This document shows, in pieces, positions 1 through 7,846 of a stretch of DNA of 64,000 nt (positions within the stretch are counted from its first letter, which is position 1; every line of letters starts with the position of its first letter). Source of the stretch: Desulfitobacterium metallireducens DSM 15288 (lineage in GTDB: Bacteria; Bacillota; Desulfitobacteriia; Desulfitobacteriales; Desulfitobacteriaceae); NCBI RefSeq assembly GCF_000231405.2, contig NZ_CP007032.1, positions 1,302,001 through 1,366,000 of the forward strand, written 5' to 3'. A program made the translations under genes and the position numbers. The notes beneath the pieces were generated by a model. The model saw only the letters and a list, made by a program, of their open reading frames with translations, had not been told where the DNA came from and did no database searches.

Positions 1-31
1 TTGATGCTAAATGTTATTGGAGGAAGATGTC

Positions 32-289
32 ATGATTATTGGAGTATTTTTGTTTTACTTCCTACTCTTTATATTTGTTTTTTCTTCTCCAGAAAAATGG
101 AAGCAAAAAGATAAGCGCCTTAATCGTCTTTTTGTTTTTCCCGCACTTGTTGCATTACTTATGACTTTACTTACAGTAGTAAAAGTCTTTTTCATTTATA
201 AGATTTTTATCCTTCTTTTTGCAGGATTTACACTTCTGTTAGGTTACTGGCAATGGGGGAATCAGTTTAAAAACTGGTGGAATCATTAG
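32..289 (+). CDS. small hydrophobic membrane protein of unknown function
   Basis: 85-residue protein with three hydrophobic stretches: an N-terminal segment (IIGVFLFYFLLFIFVF), a middle one (FPALVALLMTLLTVVKVFF) and a third (IFILLFAGFTLLLGYW), with a short basic loop (KWKQKDKRLNR) after the first. It is probably a two- or three-span integral membrane protein. An upstream in-frame ATG at 11 exists, but GGAGGAAG at 19-26 fits the ATG at 32. The end overlaps the convergent spoVB end by 4 bp. I do not recognise a family, and no function is proposed. Confidence 0.7.
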   Translation: MIIGVFLFYFLLFIFVFSSPEKWKQKDKRLNRLFVFPALVALLMTLLTVVKVFFIYKIFILLFAGFTLLLGYWQWGNQFKNWWNH

Positions 290-1818
290 GAAGAAATATA
301 TTTACCTATCCAGGGTAATCTCCGCAGATCCGCAAGTGTTATTCCGCCATTCAAAAGCAGGATGGTTAAATAACAGCCTAAGCCTAAGAAAATTTGAATT
401 AAAATAATCCAAGGTTGGGTAAAAATACTTAACAACCGAAAGAGGAACATCATGGCAATTCCTGCGCTGAGGGGTTGGAGGAGAAAACGGGGCATGTCTA
501 TCATCATTCCTGTATATCGAATGAGAGCGCCAAGATTTAGAAGAGCCATGATGATGTATCCGACGACATAGGCCGCAGCTGTGCCATTCAGTCCCCACGT
601 GGCTTGCGCAGTTAAGTAATATAGAATCGGAATGCGAAGCAGAGCAGAGATAATGGAATGAAATACGGGGAGATAAAATTTACCAAGTCCCTGAAGAATG
701 CCTGTGGTGGTCTGTTGGAGATAAGAAAAGATTCCTCCTAAGGCAAGAATCCTAAGGATGGGAGCGACACTTGCACTCTTGAAGAATGCGGTTAAAGGGA
801 TCGCAAAATAAAAGAGAATGAGCAAACAGGGAATACCGATAAGGATCGTTAAACGGATGGCCTCAGAACTCCGTGCTTTAACGACTTGGTATTGATTGCG
901 AGCGGAGGCTTCAGAAATCGCAGGGACCAATGAAGTCGCTAAGGCGAAAGTAAACACGCTAGGAAAGGAGAATAAGGTAAAGGCTGCTCCTCCGAGTTGT
1001 CCAAATAATGTTGTGGCTTCACGAGCTGTGTATCCTGCGATCTGTAAGCGCTGGGGGATAAGCATCGCATCGAGCGAGGATAATCCTGTGGAGATGAGGC
1101 GTCCTGCGGTAACTGGAGAAGATAAAGTAAAAAGCTCTTTGAGAATATGAACCGAATGGGTCGGGGGTTCAGATTTCGAGAGTTTTATTTTTTTTACCCG
1201 ATATAGAATAGAAATAATGATTAGCCCCATCAATTCCCCGGCCAGCATACCAAGGGCTAAGCCAGCGGCAGCCCATTCTGCACCACGGGGAGATAGAAAT
1301 AAGGCTGACGAAAAACCGACACCGACGCGAACGATTTGTTCACAGATCTGGCTTAGTGCTGTTGGCATCATGTTTTGGACTCCTTGGAAATAGCCGCGAA
1401 ACGCTGAAGAAATTGAAACGATAAAAATTGCAGGGGTACAGACAAGAAAGACTCTCAAAACGCGAGGGTCAGGGAAGAGTCGGTGAGCAAGATAGGGAGA
1501 AAGATAATAAAGGGACAATGCCACGATTCCGCCCGATATCGTTAAAAAGGTAAGAGCTAACCGAAAAATGTGTTGGGCCCGGGCTACTCGGTTCAGAGAG
1601 AGAGCCTCTGAAATCATTTTTGAAACGGCAATGGGAATTCCGGCAGTGGTGAGAACAAGCGCCATCATGTAAACAGGAAAGACCATATTGAATAATCCAT
1701 AGGCCTCTCCACCGATATGGGTCATGATGAGATATTGGTAAACAAAACCTAAAATACGGTTAAGGAGATTGGCGGCAAACAAAATTGCTGCACCATAGAC
1801 GAAAGTGCGTTTGACCAT
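286..1818 (-). CDS. spoVB: stage V sporulation protein B-like lipid flippase (MOP/MurJ superfamily)
   Basis: 510-residue polytopic membrane protein with about 14 hydrophobic segments. It opens with the family-typical pattern VYGAAILFAANLLNRILGF and a later AGIPIAVSKMISEA. SpoVB proteins belong to the polysaccharide-transporter branch of the MOP exporters and are thought to flip lipid-linked peptidoglycan precursors during spore cortex synthesis. The length matches B. subtilis SpoVB (about 518 residues). The ATG at 1818 follows GGAGG with normal spacing. The gene stands alone and is convergent with the small membrane-protein gene. The family is certain; assignment to SpoVB rather than a paralogous flippase (YtgP/MurJ type) is likely but not proven. 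Confidence 0.85.
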   Translation of the reverse strand: MVKRTFVYGAAILFAANLLNRILGFVYQYLIMTHIGGEAYGLFNMVFPVYMMALVLTTAGIPIAVSKMISEALSLNRVARAQHIFRLALTFLTISGGIVALSLYYLSPYLAHRLFPDPRVLRVFLVCTPAIFIVSISSAFRGYFQGVQNMMPTALSQICEQIVRVGVGFSSALFLSPRGAEWAAAGLALGMLAGELMGLIIISILYRVKKIKLSKSEPPTHSVHILKELFTLSSPVTAGRLISTGLSSLDAMLIPQRLQIAGYTAREATTLFGQLGGAAFTLFSFPSVFTFALATSLVPAISEASARNQYQVVKARSSEAIRLTILIGIPCLLILFYFAIPLTAFFKSASVAPILRILALGGIFSYLQQTTTGILQGLGKFYLPVFHSIISALLRIPILYYLTAQATWGLNGTAAAYVVGYIIMALLNLGALIRYTGMMIDMPRFLLQPLSAGIAMMFLFRLLSIFTQPWIILIQIFLGLGCYLTILLLNGGITLADLRRLPWIGKYISS

Positions 1819-2022
1819 TTATTCCCTCCATTTTTTGGGCCTGACTATGTATAAATTTATGCCTGGAAAGGAAAATCCATGACAAGAGAAAATTCTTGCA
1901 AAGGAAAGAGCGCAAACAGGATTTTAAGATAAAGATGGAGAAATACTCTTTACAATTATCCATAGATAACGGATATTTTGGTAAAGATTAGGGCATTCTA
2001 TTTTAGAATTGGAGGCGTCTAT

Positions 2023-3231
2023 ATGTGGCAACTCATCCGGAATGCCCAGATTTATACACCAGAACCTAGTGAGGCGCATGATCTTCTTATCGTGGGTGAA
2101 CAGGTAGCCGCGATCGGAAATAATTTGAGTCTTCCTCCTTATGTGGAGGGGCAAGTTTTCGACCTGCAGGGTCAATGGATTGTACCCGGTTTCATCGATG
2201 CGCATGTCCATATCTGTGGAGGAGGAGGAGAGGCTGGTCCAAATTCGAGGACACCAGAGATTCAACTTTCACAATTAACTCAAGCCGGTATTACAACGGT
2301 TGTGGGTTGTTTAGGTACAGATGCAATTTCCCGCTCAATGGAGGAACTCTTAGTTAAAGCACGAGCTCTAGAAGAAGAAGGATTAACCACATTTGTGTAC
2401 AGTGGGGCTTATCAAGCGGACTGTACTTTGCTTGCTAATTTGCGCATGGATTTAGTGCTAATTGATAAAGTAATTGGTGCTGGCGAGATCGCGATCTCTG
2501 ATCACCGTTCTGCTCAACCTCAACTCGCTGATCTTGAACGTCTAGCAGCAGAAACCCGTGTCGGGGGAATGCTTGGTGGTAAGGCAGGCGTTGTCCATCT
2601 TCATCTTGGCGAAGGTAAAAGAGGGATTGAACCCATTCGACAAATTGTTGAAGAAACAGAAATTCCGATTATCCAATTTATGCCGACTCATATGAACAGG
2701 ACTTATTCCTTATTGGAACAAGGGTTAGAACTCCTAAAAGCGGGTGGGAATATAGATTTAACTGCAGGTTGCGATGATTTTCCGGAGGAACTTCAGGTTC
2801 CTCATGTCTTATATCTCTTGTCTGAGCGTAAACTATTAAATGATCGTGTGACCGTAACTTCTGATGGAAATGGAAGCATGCCTCAATATAATGACCACGG
2901 AGAGCTAGTCGGGATGGGAATTGGTTCAGTTCGTGTCTTGTGGAGAGATATTCGTGAAGCAGTGCAACGTTATAATCTTTCATTGGAAGTTGCCTTACGA
3001 GCCATAACTTCGAATCCAGCTCTTGTCTTGAAACTTCCCCGAAAAGGTTTGATTCGTCCAGGCTTTGATGCAGATTTAGTCGTTTTAGACCCTAATCTCG
3101 AGATACAGCACGTTTGGGCGAGAGGAAAACTTATGGTTCAAAATAATAACCCTATCGTCTTTGGTCGTTATGAAAAAGCATTAAGCGAAAACTATCAAAA
3201 TCTTAAAATCACTGAGTCTATCCAGGGTTAA
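2023..3231 (+). CDS. iadA: isoaspartyl dipeptidase (beta-aspartyl-peptidase)
   Basis: 402-residue amidohydrolase-fold enzyme that hydrolyses isoaspartyl dipeptides arising from damaged proteins. Visible family marks are IDAHVHICGGGGEAGP (metal-binding HxH with the Gly-rich loop typical of IadA), AISDHRS near residue 165, GKAGVVHLHLG near 190, and the late TSDGNGSMP. Where I recall E. coli IadA carrying its carbamylated lysine, this protein reads VIGAGEIAISDH, so a Glu may bridge the metals. The start at 2023 follows GGAGG at 2011-2015; the longer reading from 1978 has no ribosome site. It is a single-gene unit. Confidence 0.92.
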   Translation: MWQLIRNAQIYTPEPSEAHDLLIVGEQVAAIGNNLSLPPYVEGQVFDLQGQWIVPGFIDAHVHICGGGGEAGPNSRTPEIQLSQLTQAGITTVVGCLGTDAISRSMEELLVKARALEEEGLTTFVYSGAYQADCTLLANLRMDLVLIDKVIGAGEIAISDHRSAQPQLADLERLAAETRVGGMLGGKAGVVHLHLGEGKRGIEPIRQIVEETEIPIIQFMPTHMNRTYSLLEQGLELLKAGGNIDLTAGCDDFPEELQVPHVLYLLSERKLLNDRVTVTSDGNGSMPQYNDHGELVGMGIGSVRVLWRDIREAVQRYNLSLEVALRAITSNPALVLKLPRKGLIRPGFDADLVVLDPNLEIQHVWARGKLMVQNNNPIVFGRYEKALSENYQNLKITESIQG

Positions 3232-3320
3232 ACTCATTTATCTTCAGACGGAATAAACTCCTAAGATCAGGAAGAAAAAGGGAAACCTTTTCTGAATAAA
3301 ATGTCAAGGAGATGATTGTC

Positions 3321-5348
3321 TTGAAGGATTATGAAACGCTTAATTTGCGGAATGTGTGTCTGGTTGGCCATGGTGGTTCAGGAAAAACGTCTTTAACTGA
3401 AGCTTTTTTGTTTAACTCAGGCTCTATATCCCGAATGGGAAAAGTTATGGAAGGCAATACGACTTCGGATTTTTTGCCTGAAGAAATTAAACATAAGGTT
3501 TCAATCAGTACAAGTCACGTTCCGGTGGAATGGCAAAAAATTAAGATTAACGTTCTGGATACCCCAGGGTACTCCGATTTTTTTGGTGAAGTTAAATCTG
3601 CTCTTCGGGTTGTCGAGAGCGGGGTGCTTGTTCTTTGCGGTGTTTCAGGGATTGAAGTGCAAACAGAAATCCTGATGGACTTAATGGAAGAACAAAAGCT
3701 ACCCCGTCTTCTTTTTATCAATAAACTTGAGCGTGAAAATGCGAATTACTCGAAAGTAATTGAACAATTAAGAGAAAAATTTCCTCAGACACATTTTGCA
3801 TCTTTGCAAATTCCAATTGGGCAGGAAGGTGAAATTCAAGGGGTCATCGATATCGTTGAACAGAAAGCGTATTACTATGAAAATAATGCGAGCGGAAAGT
3901 ATACAGTAAAGGACGTTCCTGTCGAATATCAAGATGAAATGGAGCAGTTAAGGGAAGGATTAGCTGAAGCCGTTGCAGAGGCAGATGATGATATCCTTAC
4001 AAAATATTTAGACGGTCAGTCTTTAAATGATGAAGAACTGCAGAGGGCGCTAAAGGGTGCCTTTGCGCAAAACCTGGTCGTCCCAATTTTAGCGGGATCA
4101 GCTGTTAAGAATATTGGAATATTCAACCTTCTTAACTTCTTTGCTAAGATTGCTCCTGCACCCCAAGTGCAAGATGAAAGGTGTGCTTTGGTTTTTAAGA
4201 CGCTTGCTGATCCCTATGTTGGAAAGATGAACTTTTTACGTGTTTATGGAGGCAATTTTAAGACCGATCAGTTGATCTATAACGCCACACGAAATACTGA
4301 AGAAAAATTAGGGAATCCCTTTTTGCTTAAAGGAAAAAATCAGGAACCCGTTTCGCTCATCGCAGCGGGAGATATTGCTGTTGTTGCTAAACTTCAAGAC
4401 TTAGGAACAGGAGATACACTCTGTTCGAGGGAAAATCCAGTACAACTGCGCGGGATAGACTTCCCAGAGCCTCGTCTTGCCGTCACGATCGAACCGAAAA
4501 GTAAAGGGGATGAGGATAAAGTAGGGAGTGCCCTAACTCGTTTAGCTGAAGAAGATCCAACGATGCGTACGGAAAAAAACATTGAAACAAAGGAACTTTT
4601 GTTATTTGGTATAGGAGAGATGCACCTTGAAATTCTCCTGGAGAAATTGCAACGTAAATTTGGCGTAACCGTCAAGACTCGCGTGCCTAAAGTAGCTTAT
4701 CGGGAAACCATTCGGAAGCCAATCAAAGTGGAGGGTAAACATAAAAAACAAAGTGGTGGCCATGGTCAATACGGACATGTGTGGTTAACCCTTGAACCGT
4801 TAACTGACGGTGAGTTTGTCTTTGCAGAAGAAGTATTTGGTGGCTCTGTACCAAAACAATATTTTCCAGCCGTAGAAAAAGGAATCCGAGAAGCGATGAC
4901 CGAGGGGAGCTTGGCAGGATTTCCTGTTACAGGTTTAAAGGCGATTCTTAATGATGGCTCCTACCATAGCGTCGACTCTTCAGAAATGGCTTTTAAACTG
5001 GCAGCCACCATAGCCTTCAAAAAGGGGACGGAATTAGCACACCCTGTGCTATTGGAACCCATTGCAGAGGTCGAAGTAAGCGTCCCTGAAGTGTTTATGG
5101 GGGACGTTATTGGCGATTTAAATAGTAAAAGGGGAAGGGTACTTGGAATGGAAGCTGATGGCAAGTACCAAAGGATTCGTGCCCATGTTCCTCAATCAGA
5201 AATGATGCGATATGCGATTGACCTCAAATCCTTAACCCAGGGAAGAGGAAGTTTCACTATTGAATTTCTTAAATATGAAGAAGTTCCCCCGAAAATCAGT
5301 GAATCAATTATTAGTCAGCTTAAGACAGCTTCAGGACAAATGAGATAG
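3321..5348 (+). CDS. elongation factor G-like GTPase (EF-G paralogue)
   Basis: 675-residue translational GTPase with the EF-G domain order: G domain (P-loop GHGGSGKTS, DTPGYSDF, NKLE in place of the usual NKxD), beta-barrel domain II, domain III, domain IV (GGHGQYGHVWL) and a C-terminal domain V (EPIAEVEVSVPE). It belongs to the second EF-G group common in Clostridia and Bacillota, distinct from the fusA of the str operon: no ribosomal-protein genes lie nearby and the G4 motif is changed. Its role is uncertain (ribosome recycling, stress translocation or GTP-dependent quality control). AAGGAGA at 3306-3312 fits the TTG at 3321 better than the overlapping ATG at 3312. A strong terminator follows. 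Confidence 0.88.
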   Translation: MKDYETLNLRNVCLVGHGGSGKTSLTEAFLFNSGSISRMGKVMEGNTTSDFLPEEIKHKVSISTSHVPVEWQKIKINVLDTPGYSDFFGEVKSALRVVESGVLVLCGVSGIEVQTEILMDLMEEQKLPRLLFINKLERENANYSKVIEQLREKFPQTHFASLQIPIGQEGEIQGVIDIVEQKAYYYENNASGKYTVKDVPVEYQDEMEQLREGLAEAVAEADDDILTKYLDGQSLNDEELQRALKGAFAQNLVVPILAGSAVKNIGIFNLLNFFAKIAPAPQVQDERCALVFKTLADPYVGKMNFLRVYGGNFKTDQLIYNATRNTEEKLGNPFLLKGKNQEPVSLIAAGDIAVVAKLQDLGTGDTLCSRENPVQLRGIDFPEPRLAVTIEPKSKGDEDKVGSALTRLAEEDPTMRTEKNIETKELLLFGIGEMHLEILLEKLQRKFGVTVKTRVPKVAYRETIRKPIKVEGKHKKQSGGHGQYGHVWLTLEPLTDGEFVFAEEVFGGSVPKQYFPAVEKGIREAMTEGSLAGFPVTGLKAILNDGSYHSVDSSEMAFKLAATIAFKKGTELAHPVLLEPIAEVEVSVPEVFMGDVIGDLNSKRGRVLGMEADGKYQRIRAHVPQSEMMRYAIDLKSLTQGRGSFTIEFLKYEEVPPKISESIISQLKTASGQMR

Positions 5349-5368
5349 AACAGAAAGATTTATAAAAA

Positions 5369-5408
5369 AGAAGCTCTTGTCATCATAATGAGGCAAGAGC
5401 TTCTTTTT
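5369..5408 (+). terminator. intrinsic terminator after the EF-G-like gene
   Basis: Inverted repeat AAGAAGCTCTTG / CAAGAGCTTCTT with a short loop, followed by a T-rich end, 20 bp after the stop codon. Confidence 0.85.
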
Positions 5409-5564
5409 AAATTCCTTGCTAAAGCATAAATATTAAAATTAATCCCATAATACAGAAAATTTTAATTTTAAGAAAGGACAATAATCTGTATGTGGCGAAT
5501 ATTCGAATAATTAGATATAGTCATTAATGAATTTTTCATAGATAGAGAATTTGGAGGGGTTAAG

Positions 5565-6890
5565 GTGTCTCAAAAAGTCCGTGTAGGAATTATCGGTGCA
5601 GGAAAAGGAGGAACCTCAGTTTATAAAATGTTGCGAGCGATTGAGAATGTTGAAATTGTAATAGTTTGCGATATTCGGGTCAATGCACCTGGAATTGTGC
5701 TCGCTTGTCAGGACGGAATTAAGGCCAGTAAAACCATTGAAGAGTTTTGTCAACAAGATATGGATGTTATTATCGAAGCAACAGGCTTACCTGAGGTACA
5801 ACAAAAGATAGAGCATTTGAAAGCAACTCATACCTCTGTTATGGAAGCTGAAGGAGCCAATTTGATGATGCATCTAATTGAGGAGAAGGTGAAGTTTTCT
5901 GAAATAAAACATTTTCAGGAAAGTCGACTCAATGAAATCACCACAAGCACGTTCACGTTTGATGATATCATCGGATGTCATCCTGATTTTGAACGTTCTG
6001 TAACTTTGGCAAGAAAAGCCGCTAAAAGCAATTCTACGGTATTGATTCTTGGAGAAAGTGGGACGGGAAAAGAACTTTTCGCTCATGCCATCCACAGTGC
6101 CAGTCAAAGAAGTGAGAAATCTTTCATCAAGGTTAATTGTGCAGCAAACCCAGTAACCTTACTGGAAAGTGAACTCTTCGGACATGAAAAAGGAGCATTT
6201 AATGAAGCTCTCAAGATAAAAATAGGTAAAATGGAGTTGGCTAACGAAGGAACGATCTTCCTTGACGAAATTGGGGATATGAATCTCTATTTACAATCTA
6301 AGTTATTAAGAGTCCTTCAAGATATGGAGTTCGAACGCCTTGGAGGAATGCAGACCATTAAAGTTGATGTGCGTGTGATTGCTGCGACTAATCGTAATTT
6401 ACGAGAAATGGTTAGACAAGGTGAGTTCCGCGAAGATCTATTCTATCGTTTGAATGTGGTGGAATTGCGCTTGCCCCCCCTACGTAAACATAAAGAAGAT
6501 GTTCTTGCCTATGCCCAATCCTATATTATGAAATTTAATCATAAGTTTGGCAAACGAGTTGTGGGTATGAATACGCAGGCTGAGCAAATCCTATTGAACT
6601 ATCCTTGGCCAGGGAATGTACGAGAACTCCAGAATGTGATTGAACGAGCCATGGTTATTGTTGATGGAGATATTATTACACCGAAACAACTATCGAATTT
6701 AGTAGAAAACGGTATGGGAGATAGCTCAGAGAAAAATATAGGGGAACTCATGCCTTTAGATGTACTGGAAAAGAAGATGATTCGTTTAGCTTTGCAACGT
6801 TATGGTGAGTCTGTTGAAGGGAAAAAGAAAGCGGCCCAAAGCTTAAATATTTCCTTAGCGACATTATATAACAAACTGAAGACTCTTTAA
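5565..6890 (+). CDS. sigma-54-type AAA+ regulator with N-terminal Rossmann-like domain and degenerate GAFTGA
   Basis: 441 residues. Residues 1-120 start with VGIIGAGKGGTS, a GxGxxG dinucleotide-binding pattern like DapB or homoserine dehydrogenase, suggesting a redox-cofactor or metabolite sensor. Residues 135-365 form the sigma-54 interaction AAA+ domain: Walker A GESGTGKE (163-170), Walker B GTIFLDEIGDM, then NPWPGNVREL-like YPWPGNVRELQN. A C-terminal Fis-type HTH (KKAAQSLNISLATLYNKL) ends the protein. The loop that should read GAFTGA reads GAFNEA (210-215), so contact with sigma-54 is doubtful; TyrR-like proteins also lack this loop and work with sigma-70. GTG start with GGAGGGG 7 bp upstream. 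Monocistronic. Confidence 0.85.
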   Translation: MSQKVRVGIIGAGKGGTSVYKMLRAIENVEIVIVCDIRVNAPGIVLACQDGIKASKTIEEFCQQDMDVIIEATGLPEVQQKIEHLKATHTSVMEAEGANLMMHLIEEKVKFSEIKHFQESRLNEITTSTFTFDDIIGCHPDFERSVTLARKAAKSNSTVLILGESGTGKELFAHAIHSASQRSEKSFIKVNCAANPVTLLESELFGHEKGAFNEALKIKIGKMELANEGTIFLDEIGDMNLYLQSKLLRVLQDMEFERLGGMQTIKVDVRVIAATNRNLREMVRQGEFREDLFYRLNVVELRLPPLRKHKEDVLAYAQSYIMKFNHKFGKRVVGMNTQAEQILLNYPWPGNVRELQNVIERAMVIVDGDIITPKQLSNLVENGMGDSSEKNIGELMPLDVLEKKMIRLALQRYGESVEGKKKAAQSLNISLATLYNKLKTL

Positions 6891-6968
6891 TCGTCTTAAA
6901 GATGTAATTGCTTAGTTTCAATAGAGTAATAAGCATATGCCCTCCGAATTTTCCGTTAAGAAATATTA

Positions 6969-6975
6969 TTCGACA
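6969..6975 (-). promoter_or_regulatory. possible Spo0A box upstream of the Spo0E-like gene
   Basis: TTTTGTCGAATAA on the minus strand matches the Spo0A box core TGTCGAA with A/T-rich flanks. It lies 78 bp before the Spo0E-like start. The 7-mer alone is expected several times by chance in 64 kb, so context carries most of the weight. Confidence 0.35.
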
Positions 6976-7052
6976 AAACTTCCTATGGAAACGACTTACT
7001 TCTTTGCAGTACAATAGAATTCGTTAGTCATAGGAAAGGATGTCGAGTTACG

Positions 7053-7244
7053 GTGAATTCTCAAATTGCAGACTTATGCCGCTTAATTGAGGAAGTGCGT
7101 GAGGAACTAATTCAATTAGGTGCGAACAAACCCTTTACAGATCCAGAAGTTGTAAAGATTAGCCAAGAGTTAGATCAATTGCTGAATGAATATGAATTTC
7201 TGAGGCATGACGATAGATACGAATTTGAGCGTAAATGGGCTTGA
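7053..7244 (+). CDS. Spo0E-like aspartyl-phosphate phosphatase
   Basis: 63-residue, almost wholly helical protein with the signature SQELD at residues 32-36 (VVKISQELDQLLNEY). That motif defines the Spo0E family of phosphatases, which remove phosphate from Spo0A and so delay sporulation. The length is typical of the small clostridial members. GTG start with AGGAAAGGA at 7032-7040. The stop is 12 bp before the first of two pho-box-like arrays, and a candidate Spo0A box lies upstream. The family is certain from the motif; the actual target response regulator is inferred. Confidence 0.85.
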   Translation: MNSQIADLCRLIEEVREELIQLGANKPFTDPEVVKISQELDQLLNEYEFLRHDDRYEFERKWA

Positions 7245-7256
7245 AACAGACACATC

Positions 7257-7322
7257 TTTCACAAATATTTCACACCGTCTTAAGGTAACATTCAGGTATC
7301 TACGGAAAAATTGGGCTACAAT
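7257..7322 (+). promoter_or_regulatory. pho-box-like repeat array 1 with -10 element
   Basis: Hexamers at exact 11-bp steps: TTTCAC (7257), TTTCAC (7268), CTTAAG (7279), ATTCAG (7290) and a poor fifth TACGGA (7301). A -10 box TACAAT (7317-7322) starts 10 bp after the fifth. Hexamer plus 5-bp spacer, repeated four or more times, with no -35 and a -10 about 10 bp on, is the layout of PhoP/PhoB-activated promoters. The exact regulator is inferred. Confidence 0.55.
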
Positions 7323-7328
7323 AATCTT

Positions 7329-7390
7329 GCTTTTAAATATTCAAATCTTCCTTCTCATACCCCACCGAAAAGGTGGGGCTATTTTTTATA
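7329..7390 (+). ncRNA. putative small RNA 1 (pho-box-like promoter to terminator)
   Basis: About 60 nt between the predicted start 7 bp after the -10 and the end of the T run. There is no plausible coding frame. It holds ATTCAAAT at 7339-7346 followed by the pyrimidine tract CTTCCTTCTC (7347-7356), then a GC-rich terminator hairpin. The same two-part core occurs in the second unit at 7700. The pyrimidine tract could pair with Shine-Dalgarno sequences. The existence of the RNA is inferred from promoter and terminator only. Confidence 0.45.
7360..7390 (+). terminator. intrinsic terminator of small RNA 1
   Basis: CCCCACC / GGTGGGG stem with a GAAAA loop (7360-7378) followed by CTATTTTTTAT. Confidence 0.85.
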
Positions 7391-7424
7391 TCGTAGATTT
7401 CTTGTTTCCTTACCGCTGTTATCA

Positions 7425-7495
7425 CATTACAAAATATTGTCGACTCTATCATGTAATATAAAGATAAAGAGATAAGAAATGAAAATTTTGTAATG
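7425..7495. repeat. 11-bp inverted repeat with 49-bp loop
   Basis: CATTACAAAAT at 7425-7435 and its exact reverse complement ATTTTGTAATG at 7485-7495. It lies just before the ribosome site of a 32-codon frame. It could be a leader-RNA stem or a pair of operator half-sites. Confidence 0.5.
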
Positions 7496-7519
7496 AATAA
7501 TAAAGGAGCGTGAATCTTA

Positions 7520-7618
7520 ATGATAAGGAAATGGCGTATTTGGCTTAGTAAACGTGCTGCTGCTGAGCGCAAACAGCAGAACTGGGAGCTATATTTTAAG
7601 AATCAAATAAAGATATAA
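7520..7618 (+). CDS. possible 32-residue basic small protein
   Basis: Reading frame MIRKWRIWLSKRAAAERKQQ and on to KNQIKI, rich in Arg/Lys and Trp, preceded by AAAGGAG at 7503-7509 (spacing about 10, slightly long). It ends 5 bp before the second pho-box-like array. Amphipathic and basic, it could be a membrane-associated or RNA-associated peptide. There is no recognised family; coding is supported only by the ribosome site and plausible composition. Confidence 0.4.
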   Translation: MIRKWRIWLSKRAAAERKQQNWELYFKNQIKI

Positions 7619-7622
7619 GAAG

Positions 7623-7677
7623 TTTCAGCATATTTTCAGGTAACAATCAGGCCTATTTCAGATGAGGGATGTATATT
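7623..7677 (+). promoter_or_regulatory. pho-box-like repeat array 2 with -10 element
   Basis: Four hexamers at exact 11-bp steps: TTTCAG (7623), TTTCAG (7634), AATCAG (7645), TTTCAG (7656). The -10 box TATATT (7672-7677) starts 10 bp after the last. AGGTAACA(T/A)TCAGG is shared with array 1 at the same distance (20 bp) from the -10, so the two promoters look like copies. Confidence 0.6.
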
Positions 7678-7683
7678 AAGGTA

Positions 7684-7759
7684 ATGAAAATTCTTTTTCA
7701 TTCAAATTCCCTTTCTATTTTATAAAACCCGAGGATTAAATTACTCGGGTCCTTTTTAT
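7684..7759 (+). ncRNA. putative small RNA 2 (pho-box-like promoter to terminator)
   Basis: About 75 nt. A perfect 8-bp hairpin, AATGAAAA / TTTTCATT, opens it near 7683-7702. Then come ATTCAAAT (7700-7707) and TCCCTTTCTA (7708-7717), then the terminator hairpin. TCCCTTTCTA shares eight positions with the 16S rRNA 3' tail CTCCTTTCTA, so it could bind ribosome sites of target mRNAs. No coding frame is apparent. Existence is inferred. Confidence 0.45.
7727..7759 (+). terminator. intrinsic terminator of small RNA 2
   Basis: ACCCGAG / CTCGGGT stem (7727-7750) with a 10-nt A/T loop, then CCTTTTTATC. Confidence 0.8.
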
Positions 7760-7804
7760 CAAACTATACCATTAACTAATAATTAACAAATGTCCTCATA
7801 ATAA

Positions 7805-7838
7805 AAACAAAAAACACTGCAAATACTTGCAGTGTTTG
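7805..7838 (-). terminator. intrinsic terminator of tRNA-Trp
   Basis: Read on the minus strand: AAACACTGCAA / TTGCAGTGTTT hairpin followed by a T-rich run, immediately downstream of the tRNA 3' end. Confidence 0.8.
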
Positions 7839-7846
7839 TCTTTTCA

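Noticed and set aside
896-1150. 84-codon + strand frame inside spoVB
   Set aside because: Antisense to a clear coding region, low-complexity composition, no ribosome site.
5480-5564. Possible -24/-12 (sigma-54) promoter before the AAA+ regulator
   Set aside because: TGTGGCGAATATTCGAA does not keep the GG-N10-GC spacing of sigma-54 promoters.
7207-7461. 84-codon frame overlapping the end of the Spo0E-like gene
   Set aside because: It runs through the pho-box-like array and the terminator hairpin, has no ribosome site and resembles no protein; an out-of-frame shadow.
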